Assembly (NCBI RefSeq): GCF_001650405.1
Contig: NZ_LWCU01000010.1
Span: forward strand, 20,778-84,777
Source: Microbacterium sp. H83
GTDB taxonomy: Bacteria; Actinomycetota; Actinomycetes; Actinomycetales; Microbacteriaceae
DNA: 64,000 bases
Direction: 5' to 3'
The notes beneath the pieces were generated by a model. That model searched no databases. It was not told the origin of the DNA and saw nothing but the letters and a program-made list of their open reading frames with translations. Below are positions 52,201-60,549 of the stretch, piece by piece (position 1 is the first letter of the stretch; each line of letters starts with the position of its first letter). A program made the translations under genes and the position numbers.

Positions 52201-53196
52201 GTGTCGTCACGAGCGACCATCGAAGAGGTGGCGTCGGCCGCCGGGGTGTCACGGTCGACGGTCTCGCGCGTCGTGAACGGCTCGACCGCCGTCAGCCCGG
52301 AGGCGCTCGCCGCGGTGCACCGTGCGATCGAGGAGCTCAGCTACGTCCCCAACCGGGCGGCGCGCTCGCTGGCGTCGCGGCAGACCCACGCGATCGCCCT
52401 GATCGTGCCCGAGGACACGACCCGGTTCTTCGGCGATCCCTTCTTCGCGGCGATCGTCGCCGGCATCACCGGAGCGCTGCGCGGATCCGACTACCTGCTC
52501 AATCTGCTCATCGCCAGCGACGACCCCGGCGACAAGATGACGAGCTTCGTGCGCAACGGCGGTGTCGACGGCGCCCTGATCGTCTCGCACCACACCAGCG
52601 ACGCCTTCATCGACCGGGTCGCCGATGCGGTGCCGGTGGTCTGGGGCGGCCGGCCGGTGCGTCTGCGTGAGGGCGACTACGTCGTCGACGTCGACAACGT
52701 CGAGGGAGCCCGCACCGCCACCAAGCACCTGATCGCGACCGGCCGCCGCCGCATCGCGACGATCGCCGGGCCGTTGACCATGGTGTCGTCCGTCGACCGC
52801 GTCCAGGGCTTCCGCGGGGCGCTGGCGGATGCCGGACTCGTGCCGTTCGCCGAGGAGTCGGGCGACTACAGCGAGGCGAGCGGCGCCGACGCGGCGCGAC
52901 GCATCCTCGACACGGGCCGTCCCGACGCCATCTTCGTCGCGAGCGACCTCATGGCGAGGGGTGCCCTGACGGCGCTGCGTGCCGCCGGCATCCGCGTTCC
53001 CGACGACGTGGCGCTGGTCGGGTTCGACGACTCGTCCGTCGCGCTCAGCACCGATCCGCAGCTCACGACCATGCGGCAGCCGATGTATGCGCAGGGCGAG
53101 GCCATGGCCGGCGTCCTGCTGTCGCGTCTGGCCGGGCGGGAGCCCGCGCACACGACGATCCTGCCGACCGAGCTCGTGGTGCGCTCGTCGAGCTGA
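52201..53196 (+). CDS. cebR: CebR-like LacI-family repressor
   Basis: 331 residues from GTG 52201, with GGAGGGAG upstream. HTH TIEEVASAAGVSRSTVSRVVNG and hinge PNRAARSLASRQTHAIALIVPED. The ligand domain has the usual VALVGFDDSSVAL and ends TELVVRSSS. It is last in the cluster and should bind the boxes at 47252 and 47286, released by cello-oligosaccharides. The effector is inferred from CebR. A hairpin (53217-53257) follows. Confidence 0.9.
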   Translation: MSSRATIEEVASAAGVSRSTVSRVVNGSTAVSPEALAAVHRAIEELSYVPNRAARSLASRQTHAIALIVPEDTTRFFGDPFFAAIVAGITGALRGSDYLLNLLIASDDPGDKMTSFVRNGGVDGALIVSHHTSDAFIDRVADAVPVVWGGRPVRLREGDYVVDVDNVEGARTATKHLIATGRRRIATIAGPLTMVSSVDRVQGFRGALADAGLVPFAEESGDYSEASGADAARRILDTGRPDAIFVASDLMARGALTALRAAGIRVPDDVALVGFDDSSVALSTDPQLTTMRQPMYAQGEAMAGVLLSRLAGREPAHTTILPTELVVRSSS

Positions 53197-53216
53197 GAGC
53201 ACCTCGAGGGTGATCA

Positions 53217-53257
53217 CGGATGCGGACCCGACGCCCCTCCAGCAGGATCCGCATCCG
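53217..53257. terminator. Hairpin between cebR and the DUF1266 gene
   Basis: CGGATGCGGA (53217-53226) and TCCGCATCCG (53248-53257) pair perfectly across a 21-base loop, between convergent genes. No T-tract is present. Confidence 0.55.
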
Positions 53258-53262
53258 CGAGT

Positions 53263-54105
53263 TCAGGGGCTGCCCGGGAGTCCGGGGAGCCGGGCGGACG
53301 CGGCGAGCGTCCAGGGCAGCGTCGCCCACGGGCCGCCGCGTTTCGCCGACAGGGCGGCGGTCATGTCGCTCCAGCCGTCGCCGTACCGCTCGAGGGAGTC
53401 CTCGTCGACCACGCCGTCGCTCCAGTGCATCACGCGTCCGGCCAGGTAGCTCAGACCGAAATCCGCCCACGAGGTGAACGAACGGCGGGCGTCGATGTTG
53501 ATGCGGTGGATGAGCTGTCGCACCTCGGGCACCTCGGCGAACCCCATCGCCACGCCCCACGTCGCCATCGCGACCGCCTGCCCGACGGCGTATCCGTCGA
53601 GCGTGCGCACGAACGTCTCCGGAGTGACCGAGGCGATGCCCACCCGTCGGCGCACCCGCAGCTCGATGAGGGAGATCCCCTCGATGAACGCGCGGGCGCC
53701 CTCGGGATCGCTGCCGCTCGAGGCGATCGCCTCGAGCCACTCGCCCGTGCGGGGGACACGGCCGAGGTCGATCGCGAGGTCGTTGCGGACGGCGAGATGC
53801 AGCATCCGGTCCTCGCGCCGTCGTCGCACCGTGGTGAGGTACTCGATCATCTCGAGCCACTCGTGCCGGGAGCCCACACCCCACTGCTCGATGAGCGCCT
53901 CCTGCTCGTAGGCGCCGAGGCCGGGGGCGGTCGGGTCGTTCCACGGACCCGACGGCAGCGTGCGGATCTGCAGGAACCCCAGGGCGATCTCGTTCGCCGG
54001 GATGTCGGTCGTCGAGAAGGACGGGGAGGGCATCAGCTTCGGGGCCGGGATGATCCTCGTGAGGGGACTCATGACGCTCCTGTGCATGAAACGGGGATCG
54101 CTCAT
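53263..54105 (-). CDS. DUF1266-like protein
   Basis: 280 residues from ATG 54105; ATG 54072 is an alternative. Mostly helical. It has QWGVGSRHEWLEMIEYLTTVRRR near 90, FIEGISLIELRVRRRVG, and the closing SWADFGLSYLAGRVMHW block resembling DUF1266. No signal or membrane segments. Function is unknown; DUF1266 proteins often sit in accessory loci. It is divergent from a TetR gene with a shared operator, so it is the likely target of that regulator. Confidence 0.6.
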   Translation of the reverse strand: MSDPRFMHRSVMSPLTRIIPAPKLMPSPSFSTTDIPANEIALGFLQIRTLPSGPWNDPTAPGLGAYEQEALIEQWGVGSRHEWLEMIEYLTTVRRRREDRMLHLAVRNDLAIDLGRVPRTGEWLEAIASSGSDPEGARAFIEGISLIELRVRRRVGIASVTPETFVRTLDGYAVGQAVAMATWGVAMGFAEVPEVRQLIHRINIDARRSFTSWADFGLSYLAGRVMHWSDGVVDEDSLERYGDGWSDMTAALSAKRGGPWATLPWTLAASARLPGLPGSP

Positions 54106-54108
54106 AGC

Positions 54109-54137
54109 TTGAACGGTTGTTCAGTCAGTAATATATA
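54109..54137 (+). promoter_or_regulatory. tetR promoter overlapped by a dyad operator
   Basis: TTGAAC (54109-54114), a 17-bp spacer and TATATA (54132-54137) form a near-consensus sigma-A promoter. The dyad TGAACGGTTGTTCA (54110-54123) covers the -35. It lies also just 5' of the divergent DUF1266 start, so one TetR dimer could block both. Confidence 0.68.
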
Positions 54138-54187
54138 GGATTCTTCGTGTTTCTCGAAGTCGTCCGATCCTGGGGAGGTGGACACGT

Positions 54188-54853
54188 ATGGCACGGTCTG
54201 ACGAACAGAACCGCGCGGCCCGCGAGCGGGCGCGCGAGGCCATCCTCCTCGCCGCGATCGAGGTCTTCGCCGAGCGCGGGGTGTCCGGCGCGAGCATCGC
54301 GGAGATCACGCACCGCGCGGGAGTGGCCCAGGGCCTGGTGAACTACCACTTCGGCGGCAAGGAGCAGCTCGTCGCGGCCGTCATCGACCGGTGGTTCGAG
54401 ACGCTGTTCGGCATCCCGACCGTCGACGGCACCGCGGACGAGCGGCTGGCCGGCATCATCGACGGTGCGCTCACGGCCACCGGGTTCGCTCTGCCGGTGC
54501 AGCGTGCGGTCTTCGCCATGCAGCAGCAGCCCGACACCCACCGGCTCTTCGCGGAGTCCGAGACGCGGTTCCTCGAACAGGCGATCGCCTCGGAGGACAT
54601 CGTGCGGCACGTCTTCCGGGACAGGGGCGCGGCCGATCCCGCACTCGAGGAGATCATGCTGCGCACCACGCTCGAGGGCATCTTCATGAAGTACGCCGTC
54701 TACGGCGACACCTACCCGCTCGAGGACGCGCGTCGGTGGGTCCGTCGGCTCTACGACCTCCCCGAACCCGAGGCGCCGCTGCCGCTCGAGCTCGCCCCAC
54801 GCGACCCCGATGCGAGGACGCGGGCGTCCGGGGCCGTGCGTCCGGTCGACTGA
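54188..54853 (+). CDS. TetR-family regulator of the DUF1266 divergon
   Basis: 221 residues. HTH RARERAREAILLAAIEVFAERGVSGASIAEITHRAGVAQGLVNYHFGGK. The C-terminal domain is TetR_C-like (LEGIFMKYAVYGDTYPLEDARRWV). RBS GGGGAGGTG upstream. Autoregulation through 54110-54123 is likely by position. Confidence 0.87.
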   Translation: MARSDEQNRAARERAREAILLAAIEVFAERGVSGASIAEITHRAGVAQGLVNYHFGGKEQLVAAVIDRWFETLFGIPTVDGTADERLAGIIDGALTATGFALPVQRAVFAMQQQPDTHRLFAESETRFLEQAIASEDIVRHVFRDRGAADPALEEIMLRTTLEGIFMKYAVYGDTYPLEDARRWVRRLYDLPEPEAPLPLELAPRDPDARTRASGAVRPVD

Positions 54854-54889
54854 GCCCGCGGGCGGTTCACGGGTCCTGTCCCCCAGCCG

Positions 54890-55086
54890 CGGACGGATGC
54901 ACTTCCGTCGGACAGATACGGCGAATGCATCCGAGGTTCCGTCATTCGTCCGAGGGAACCCGGGCCTGGCAGCCGCGGGCGAGGGAACCGCGGGCCCGGC
55001 AGCCGCGGGCGGTGCAGCTCCGGACGGATGCACTTCCGTCGGACAGATACGGCGAATGCATCCGAGGTTCCGTCATTCGTCCGAGG
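54890..55086. repeat. Two identical 66-bp direct repeats
   Basis: 54890-54955 and 55021-55086 are identical by eye, 131 bases apart. Each begins CGGACGGATGCACTTCCG and contains CGGATGCA...TGCATCCG as an internal inverted repeat. The linker and right flank iterate GCAGCCGCGGGC. The stretch 54854-55200 holds no gene. Confidence 0.88.
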
Positions 55087-55149
55087 CAACCGCGGGCGAG
55101 GCAGCCGCGGGCCCGGCAGCCGCGGGCGCGGGAACCGCGCCGGAACGCG

Positions 55150-55187
55150 ACGATCCCGGATGCCGCGGCTGCAGCATCCGGGATCGT
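55150..55187. terminator. 14-bp-stem hairpin between tetR and the nucleobase permease
   Basis: ACGATCCCGGATGC (55150-55163) and GCATCCGGGATCGT (55174-55187) pair perfectly around a 10-base loop, between convergent genes. Confidence 0.7.
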
Positions 55188-55200
55188 GGCGTTCGCGGGA

Positions 55201-56556
55201 TCAGGCGGGGTCGCCGCCGAGTGGCCCGACCGCCTCGAGCGGCTTCGGGTCGTCGGCGCCCGTCTTCCGGGCCCGGGCGATGAGGTTGCCCAGGTGGTAG
55301 ATGAGCAGCGCCGCGACGGTGCCGAGCACGATGCCGCCGAACGCGAAGTCGCCCAGCTGCATCGAGAAGCCGGCGATGCCGATCACGAGCGACACCGCAG
55401 CCGTGTACTGGTTCACGGGTCGCGAGAAGTCGACCCTGCTGTCGACCCAGATCTTGATGCCGATGATGCCGATCAGGCCGTACAGCGCCGTGGTCGCGCC
55501 GCCGAGCACGCCCGCGGGGATGGAGTTGAACACCTCGCCGACCTTGGGCGAGAACGCCAGCAGGATCGCGAAGAGGCCTGCGACCCAGTACACCGCGGTG
55601 GAGTAGACGCGGGTCGCCGCCATGACGCCGATGTTCTCGCCGTACGTGGTCGTGCCGGATCCGCCGAAGCCGCCGGCGATCGTCGTCGCGACGCCGTCGG
55701 CGATGAGCGCGCGGCCGGTGTGCCGGTTGATCGAGGGGTCCTCGGTCATGGTCGCGACCCCGCGCACATGGCCGACGTTCTCGGCGACCAGCACCAGGAC
55801 CACGGGCAGGAACATCGCGATGGTCGACCAGGTGCCCGGCTCGACGAAGTCGGGGAGGTGGAACTCGGGGAGGCCGATCCACGGGGCGTCGGCGATGAGC
55901 TCGGCGGGGGTCTTGCCGCCGCGGAGGGCGTTCGGCACGTCGAACGATCCGGTGACGGCGGCCCAGACGAAGCCGACCGCGACGCCCAGGAAGATCGAGA
56001 TGCGGCCGAGGAATCCCCGGAACAGCACGGCGAACAGGATGATCGCCACGAGGGTGATGGTGGCTGTCACCGGGTCGACCTGGAAGTTGCTCCACGCCGT
56101 CGGGGCGAGGTTGAAGCCGATCAGGGCGACGATGGCGCCGGCGACGACAGGCGGCATGAGCGCGTCCACCCAGCGCAGCCCGGCGAACTGCACGACGAGC
56201 CCGACGATCGTGAGCAGGATGCCGACGGCGACCACCCCGGCCAGCGCAGAGCCCATGTTGCCGGCAGCGACGGCCGCCGTGATCGGCGCGATGAACGCGA
56301 ACGACGAGCCGAGGTAGCTGGGCAGCTGGTTCTTCGTGATGAGGAGGAAGATCAGCGTGCCGAGGCCGCTGAACAGCAGCGTCGTCGACACCGGGAAGCC
56401 GGTGAGCGTCGGCACGAGGAACGTGGCGCCGAACATGGCGACGACGTGCTGGGCGCCGATCGCGATCGTGGCGGGCCAGTTCAGCCGCTCTTCAGGGGTG
56501 ACGACGGCGCCGGGTGCGACGGTGCGGCCGTCTCCGTGGATCTTCCACAGGGGCAT
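55201..56556 (-). CDS. NCS2-family nucleobase permease (UraA-like)
   Basis: 451 residues from ATG 56556, with GAGGAG upstream. About 14 spans. Family motifs: GAQHVVAMFGATFLVPTLTGFP near the N-terminus, NVGHVRGVATMTEDP, and GGFGGSGTTTYGENIGVMAATRVYS, the substrate motif of uracil permeases (xanthine/urate members carry a different one). It probably imports uracil with H+; a purine substrate is not excluded, as purC is its neighbour. Confidence 0.87.
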   Translation of the reverse strand: MPLWKIHGDGRTVAPGAVVTPEERLNWPATIAIGAQHVVAMFGATFLVPTLTGFPVSTTLLFSGLGTLIFLLITKNQLPSYLGSSFAFIAPITAAVAAGNMGSALAGVVAVGILLTIVGLVVQFAGLRWVDALMPPVVAGAIVALIGFNLAPTAWSNFQVDPVTATITLVAIILFAVLFRGFLGRISIFLGVAVGFVWAAVTGSFDVPNALRGGKTPAELIADAPWIGLPEFHLPDFVEPGTWSTIAMFLPVVLVLVAENVGHVRGVATMTEDPSINRHTGRALIADGVATTIAGGFGGSGTTTYGENIGVMAATRVYSTAVYWVAGLFAILLAFSPKVGEVFNSIPAGVLGGATTALYGLIGIIGIKIWVDSRVDFSRPVNQYTAAVSLVIGIAGFSMQLGDFAFGGIVLGTVAALLIYHLGNLIARARKTGADDPKPLEAVGPLGGDPA

Positions 56557-56660
56557 GCGGGCTCCTCAGTATCGGGGGGTGTGGGAGTGCTTCCGCCACC
56601 CTACCGATTCCTGAGTGTTGCCTGGGTGCGTGCGTCGTGCCGCCGCGATCGTCATGCCGC

Positions 56661-56727
56661 GAAGGAGATCACGCGGAATGAAGGAGCGTGTGCCGCGATT
56701 CGCCCTTCGATACGGGAGATCTCCGGC
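56661..56727. repeat. 67-bp palindromic intergenic element, copy 2
   Basis: Same length and layout as 8453-8519: starts GAAGGAGATC, has CGGAATGAAGG at the same offset, and ends GGGAGATCTCCGG. Arms have decayed, so pairing is imperfect. It lies between the permease and purC genes. Confidence 0.7.
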
Positions 56728-56744
56728 AGAACGGGTGAGCGGCG

Positions 56745-57623
56745 TCAGGCGCCGAGACGGTCGATGAGCTCGCGGTAGCGGTCGGCGGTGCGGCCGACGA
56801 CGTCGTCGGGGAGCACGGGCGGCTCACCCTTCTTGTCCCAGTTCGCGGCCAGCCAGTCGCGGACGATCTGCTTGTCGAAGCTCGCCATGCGCTCCGCCGG
56901 CGTCGTGCCGGAGCGCCACGCCTCGGCATCCCAGTACCGTGAGGAGTCGCTCGTGAGGACCTCGTCGGCGAGGTGCAGTACGCCCTCGGCATCCGTCCCG
57001 AACTCGAACTTCGTGTCCGCGAGGATCAGCCCCTTCTCCTCGGCGATCGCCGCCGCCCGCGTGTAGATCGCGAGGGAGACGTCGCGGAGCTCGGCCGCGC
57101 GCTCGGCTCCGACCAGCTCGACCGTCTGCGCGAAGGTGATGTTCTCGTCGTGCTCGCCCATCGGCGCCTTGTACGCCGGGGTGAACAGGGGCTCGGGCAG
57201 GCGGTCGCCGTTCTGCAGCCCCGCCGGGAGGGGGATGCCGCACACGGTGCCGCTCTCGGTGTACTCGGCCCATCCGGAGCCGGTGATGTATCCGCGGACG
57301 ACGCATTCGATCGGGAGCATCTCGAGCGACTGCGCGAGCATCGCGCGGTCGGCGACGACCGCGGGGGTCTCGCCCTCCGCGAGGTGGTTGGGAGTGTCGG
57401 CGAGCTGGTCGAACCACCAGCGGCTCAGTCGCGTGAGCAGAGCGCCCTTCTCGGGGATGCCGGGAGAGAGCACGACGTCGAACGCGCTGACGCGGTCGGA
57501 CGCGACGACGAGGATGCGGGTGTCGCCGGGATCCTCGGAGGCGTACAGGTCGCGGACCTTGCCCGAGTAGAGGTGTCGCCAGCCGGGGATGCTCTGCGCG
57601 GTGCTGTCCGAAGGTGTGCTCAC
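56745..57623 (-). CDS. purC: PurC, SAICAR synthase
   Basis: 292 residues from GTG 57623; ATG 57632 is the longer alternative. GATAAT (57631-57636, minus strand) stands 7 bases from the GTG and would overlap the ATG, favouring the shorter form with a leaderless transcript. Motifs: LYSGKVRDLYAS, ILVVASDRVSAFDVVL, ECVVRGYITGSGWAEY, LADTKFEFGTDAEG, DKQIVRDWL. It joins aspartate to CAIR in purine synthesis. Confidence 0.95.
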   Translation of the reverse strand: MSTPSDSTAQSIPGWRHLYSGKVRDLYASEDPGDTRILVVASDRVSAFDVVLSPGIPEKGALLTRLSRWWFDQLADTPNHLAEGETPAVVADRAMLAQSLEMLPIECVVRGYITGSGWAEYTESGTVCGIPLPAGLQNGDRLPEPLFTPAYKAPMGEHDENITFAQTVELVGAERAAELRDVSLAIYTRAAAIAEEKGLILADTKFEFGTDAEGVLHLADEVLTSDSSRYWDAEAWRSGTTPAERMASFDKQIVRDWLAANWDKKGEPPVLPDDVVGRTADRYRELIDRLGA

Positions 57624-57656
57624 CCGCCCCATTATCCCGGTTCGCCGCCGGCGGTC

Positions 57657-57699
57657 TTGCCCGCAGCCGCCGGGAGCGCGTATAGTCCACGTGGACTAT
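57657..57699 (+). promoter_or_regulatory. padR promoter with perfect 18-bp palindromic operator
   Basis: TTGCCC (57657-57662) and TATAGT (57681-57686), spacer 18. ATAGTCCACGTGGACTAT (57682-57699) is a perfect 18-base palindrome starting in the -10, placed for autorepression by the PadR protein. Confidence 0.75.
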
Positions 57700-57714
57700 T
57701 TGGAAGGGGGCAGG

Positions 57715-58341
57715 ATGCCGACGCCGAACCTCGAGCGCCTCACCCCCATGGCGGTGATGGTGCTCGCCCTGCTGCGCGAGGGCGACATGCACCCCTACGA
57801 GATGGTGCGCCTGATGCGCGCGCGGCGCGACGAGCGGCTGCTCGCCATCACCAACGGCACGCTTTACCACACGGTCGGCCGGCTGCAGCGGGCGGAACTC
57901 GTCGACGAGGTGGGGATCGATCGCGAGGGCAATCGCCCCGAGCGCACCACCTACACGCTCACCGATGCCGGACGCGACGCGCTTCTCGGCTGGCTGCGGC
58001 GCGAGCTCGCGAGCATCGACCGCCCCACCGACTTCCGCATCGCGCTCGCCGAGGCGCACAACCTCGAGCGTCCGGAGGTCGTCGCGCACCTGCGGACACG
58101 ACGGACGGCGCTCGACGAGGCGCACGCGCAGCATCGGGACGGCCTCCGCGGCGCGCGCGACAAGGCCGTGCCCGAGCAGGTGCTCGTGGAGTTCGAGCGG
58201 CAGGAGGTGCTGCTCGACGCCGAGCTGCGCTGGCTCGACTCCCTTCTCTCCCGCCTCGAGGCGCATTCGTTCCCCTGGGGACCGACCGCCTTCGAGGACA
58301 CCGACCGCTACCTCGCTCAGCGAAAGGCCGCACAGCAATGA
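57715..58341 (+). CDS. PadR-family regulator
   Basis: 208 residues from ATG 57715, with GGAAGGGGG upstream. N-terminal winged helix: MAVMVLALLREGDMHPYEMVRLM, NGTLYHTVGRLQRAELVDEV. The long helical C-terminus (about 95-200) is PadR-s1 type. It overlaps the MFS gene by 4 bases, so it should regulate that exporter and itself via the palindrome at 57682. Confidence 0.9.
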   Translation: MPTPNLERLTPMAVMVLALLREGDMHPYEMVRLMRARRDERLLAITNGTLYHTVGRLQRAELVDEVGIDREGNRPERTTYTLTDAGRDALLGWLRRELASIDRPTDFRIALAEAHNLERPEVVAHLRTRRTALDEAHAQHRDGLRGARDKAVPEQVLVEFERQEVLLDAELRWLDSLLSRLEAHSFPWGPTAFEDTDRYLAQRKAAQQ

Positions 58342-59891
58342 CCGAATCACGGCAGGCACCGGGACCCGACACGGGCACCTTTGCCGCGGGGCATCGTCCC
58401 ACCAGCCCCTGGCCCGCCCTCTGGGCGCTGGTCATCGGCTTCTTCATGATCCTCGTGGACACCACGATCGTCTCGGTCGCGAACCCCGCGATCAAGGCCG
58501 CCCTCGACCCCGACACCAACAACCTCGACAACGTGGTGTGGGTCACGAGCGCGTACCTGCTCACCTACGCCGTCCCGCTGCTCATCACGGGCCGACTCGG
58601 CGACAGGTTCGGCCCGAAGAACATCTACCTCGTCGGCCTCGCGATCTTCACCCTGGCCTCGCTGTGGTGCGGTCTGTCGACCTCGCTGGAAGGACTCATC
58701 GCGGCTCGTGCCGTGCAGGGTCTGGGCGCCGCGTTCATGACGCCGCAGACGATGGCCGTCATCACCCGCACGTTCCCGCCGAATCGCCGCGGAGCGGCCA
58801 TGGGGCTGTGGGGTGCCACCGCCGGCGTCGCCACCCTGGTCGGCCCGCTGCTCGGCGGCGTGCTGGTCGACGGGTTCGGCTGGGAGTGGATCTTCTTCGT
58901 GAATCTCCCCGTCGGCGTGATCGCCTTCGTCGCCGCGTGGATCCTCGTTCCCAAGCTCGCGACCCACCCGCATCGCTTCGACATCCTCGGCGTCGTGCTG
59001 AGCGCCGCGGCGATCTTCCTCCTCGTGTTCGGACTGCAGGAGGGCGAGAAGTACGACTGGGGCGTGATCTGGGGACCCGTCTCCGTATGGGGCCTGATCA
59101 TCGCCGGCATCCTCGTGATGGGCCTGTTCGTCCTTCAGCAGTGGAAGACGAAGAGCGAGGCGCTCGTGCCGCTCGAGCTGTTCCGCGATCGCAACTTCTC
59201 GGGTGCGAACGTCGCGATCGCGACGGTCGGATTCGCCGTGACGAGCATGTCGCTGCCGCTCATGTTCTTCCTGCAGATCGCCCGCGGCCTCACGCCGACG
59301 CAGGCCGCCCTGCTGATGATCCCGATGGCCGTGTTCTCGGGCGTGCTCGCCCCGCTCGCGGGCCGGATCCTCGATCGCACCGACCCGCGATTCATCCTCA
59401 TCCCCGGCCTGCTCATCTTCGGAACCGCGCTGGTCTGGTACTCGTCGCTCGTGAGCATGGACACCGAGATCTGGATGTTCCTGTTCCCGTCCGCGCTGCT
59501 CGGCATCGGCAGCGCCGGCATGTGGGGGCCGCTCGCGACTACGGCGACGCGCCGCCTGCCGATGCGTCAGGCGGGCGCGGGCGCGGGCATCTACAACACC
59601 ACCCGGACGATCGGCTCGGTGATCGGCTCCGCAGCCATCGCGACATTCATGCAGTCCCGCCTCGAGGCCAACCTGCCGGGCATGGGCGACTCCGCGGGAT
59701 CCATCAGCTCGGGAGGCTCGCTTCCCCCGCAGGTGGCAGACGGCTTCGCCGCCGCCATGTCGCAGGCGATCCTGCTCCCCGCGAGCGTGATCGCGATCGG
59801 CTTCATCGCCGCGCTCTTCCTCCGAGGGGCGCCGAAGGAGACGGATGCCGCGGCATCCGCCCCCGTCACGGATCCCGCTCCGAGCGCCTGA
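58338..59891 (+). CDS. DHA2-type MFS drug exporter
   Basis: 517 residues, about 14 spans. Motif A after span 2 (GRLGDRFGPKNIY), motif C GATAGVATLVGPLLGGVLVD, and VDTTIVSVANPAI in span 1, the DHA2 hallmark with an acidic residue in the membrane. It is an H+-driven multidrug or metabolite exporter. PadR-MFS operons usually respond to phenolics or drugs; the ligand here is unknown. A hairpin at 59908-59933 ends the unit. Confidence 0.9.
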   Translation: MTESRQAPGPDTGTFAAGHRPTSPWPALWALVIGFFMILVDTTIVSVANPAIKAALDPDTNNLDNVVWVTSAYLLTYAVPLLITGRLGDRFGPKNIYLVGLAIFTLASLWCGLSTSLEGLIAARAVQGLGAAFMTPQTMAVITRTFPPNRRGAAMGLWGATAGVATLVGPLLGGVLVDGFGWEWIFFVNLPVGVIAFVAAWILVPKLATHPHRFDILGVVLSAAAIFLLVFGLQEGEKYDWGVIWGPVSVWGLIIAGILVMGLFVLQQWKTKSEALVPLELFRDRNFSGANVAIATVGFAVTSMSLPLMFFLQIARGLTPTQAALLMIPMAVFSGVLAPLAGRILDRTDPRFILIPGLLIFGTALVWYSSLVSMDTEIWMFLFPSALLGIGSAGMWGPLATTATRRLPMRQAGAGAGIYNTTRTIGSVIGSAAIATFMQSRLEANLPGMGDSAGSISSGGSLPPQVADGFAAAMSQAILLPASVIAIGFIAALFLRGAPKETDAAASAPVTDPAPSA

Positions 59892-59907
59892 CGCCTGTCT
59901 CTGCGCG

Positions 59908-59933
59908 CCCGTCGACTCTCCGGAGTCGTCGGG
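59908..59933. terminator. Hairpin after the MFS gene
   Basis: CCCGTCGACTC and GAGTCGTCGGG pair with one T-T mismatch around a TCCG tetraloop, 16 bases past the stop. Confidence 0.65.
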
Positions 59934-60054
59934 TGCGTGTCTCGCTGTTCCGCCTCCCCTGCACCGCGCGCTCCCAAACCCGGTTGCTCACAGTGCCCGC
60001 CCACGCCCGAGCCGGATCGACGAGCATTCGCAGGTGCCTGTCTAGCCTCAGGCC

Positions 60055-60291
60055 GTGCCGACGGTCATGCGCATCCACGGGTACCGATTCTTCTTCTACA
60101 GCAACGAGGGGTCGGAGCCTCCGCACGTGCATGTGGAGCATGCCGGAATGATCGCGAAGTTCTGGCTCGCACCCGTAGAATCGGCCGGAAGGTCGGCGTT
60201 CGACGCTCGCCGGATCCGATTGCTCGAGACGATCGTCGCGCGACACGAGTTCCTGATCCTGGAGGCATGGCATGAGCACTCCGATCGATGA
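60055..60291 (+). CDS. DUF4160 protein
   Basis: 78 residues from GTG 60055, chosen because TAGCCT (60043-60048) stands 6 bases before it. The domain reads IHGYRFFFYSNEGSEPPHVHVEH, GMIAKFWLAP, and RRIRLLETIVARHEFLILEAWHEH, all typical of DUF4160, including the His-rich PPHVHV. It overlaps the following DUF2442 gene by 20 bases. Such pairs recur in many bacteria and have been proposed as toxin-antitoxin-like modules; activity is not established. Confidence 0.88.
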   Translation: MPTVMRIHGYRFFFYSNEGSEPPHVHVEHAGMIAKFWLAPVESAGRSAFDARRIRLLETIVARHEFLILEAWHEHSDR

Positions 60292-60508
60292 TGCGCTCGC
60301 GGTCGATCTTGCGATGGACGACGATGAGCTGCATGTGCGGATCGACGACGGACGCGTGGTGAGCGTCCCTCTTGTCTGGTTCCCGCGTCTCGCCGGGGCC
60401 TCGGTCGTTGATCGCTCGGAGTGGACGCTCATCGGTGCCGGCCAGGGCATCCATTGGCCGCGTCTGGATGAAGACATCTCGATCGCCGCACTGCTGCGAG
60501 AGCGGTGA
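60272..60508 (+). CDS. DUF2442 protein
   Basis: 78 residues from ATG 60272. Family pattern: DDDELHVRIDDGRVVSVPLVWFPRLAGAS, then WTLIGAGQGIHWPRLDEDISIAALLRER. Small, acidic, cytosolic. It is linked by overlap to DUF4160 and presumably a partner or antidote. Confidence 0.9.
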   Translation: MSTPIDDALAVDLAMDDDELHVRIDDGRVVSVPLVWFPRLAGASVVDRSEWTLIGAGQGIHWPRLDEDISIAALLRER

Positions 60509-60549
60509 GCGGTTTGCCGCGGCATCCGCCCGTGTGATTGCATCGGGCG

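Noticed and set aside
56582..56595. TGGGAGTGCTTCCG upstream of the nucleobase permease as a third CebR box
   Set aside because: Three of 14 positions differ from the perfect boxes, one arm is broken, and there is no functional link to cellobiose.
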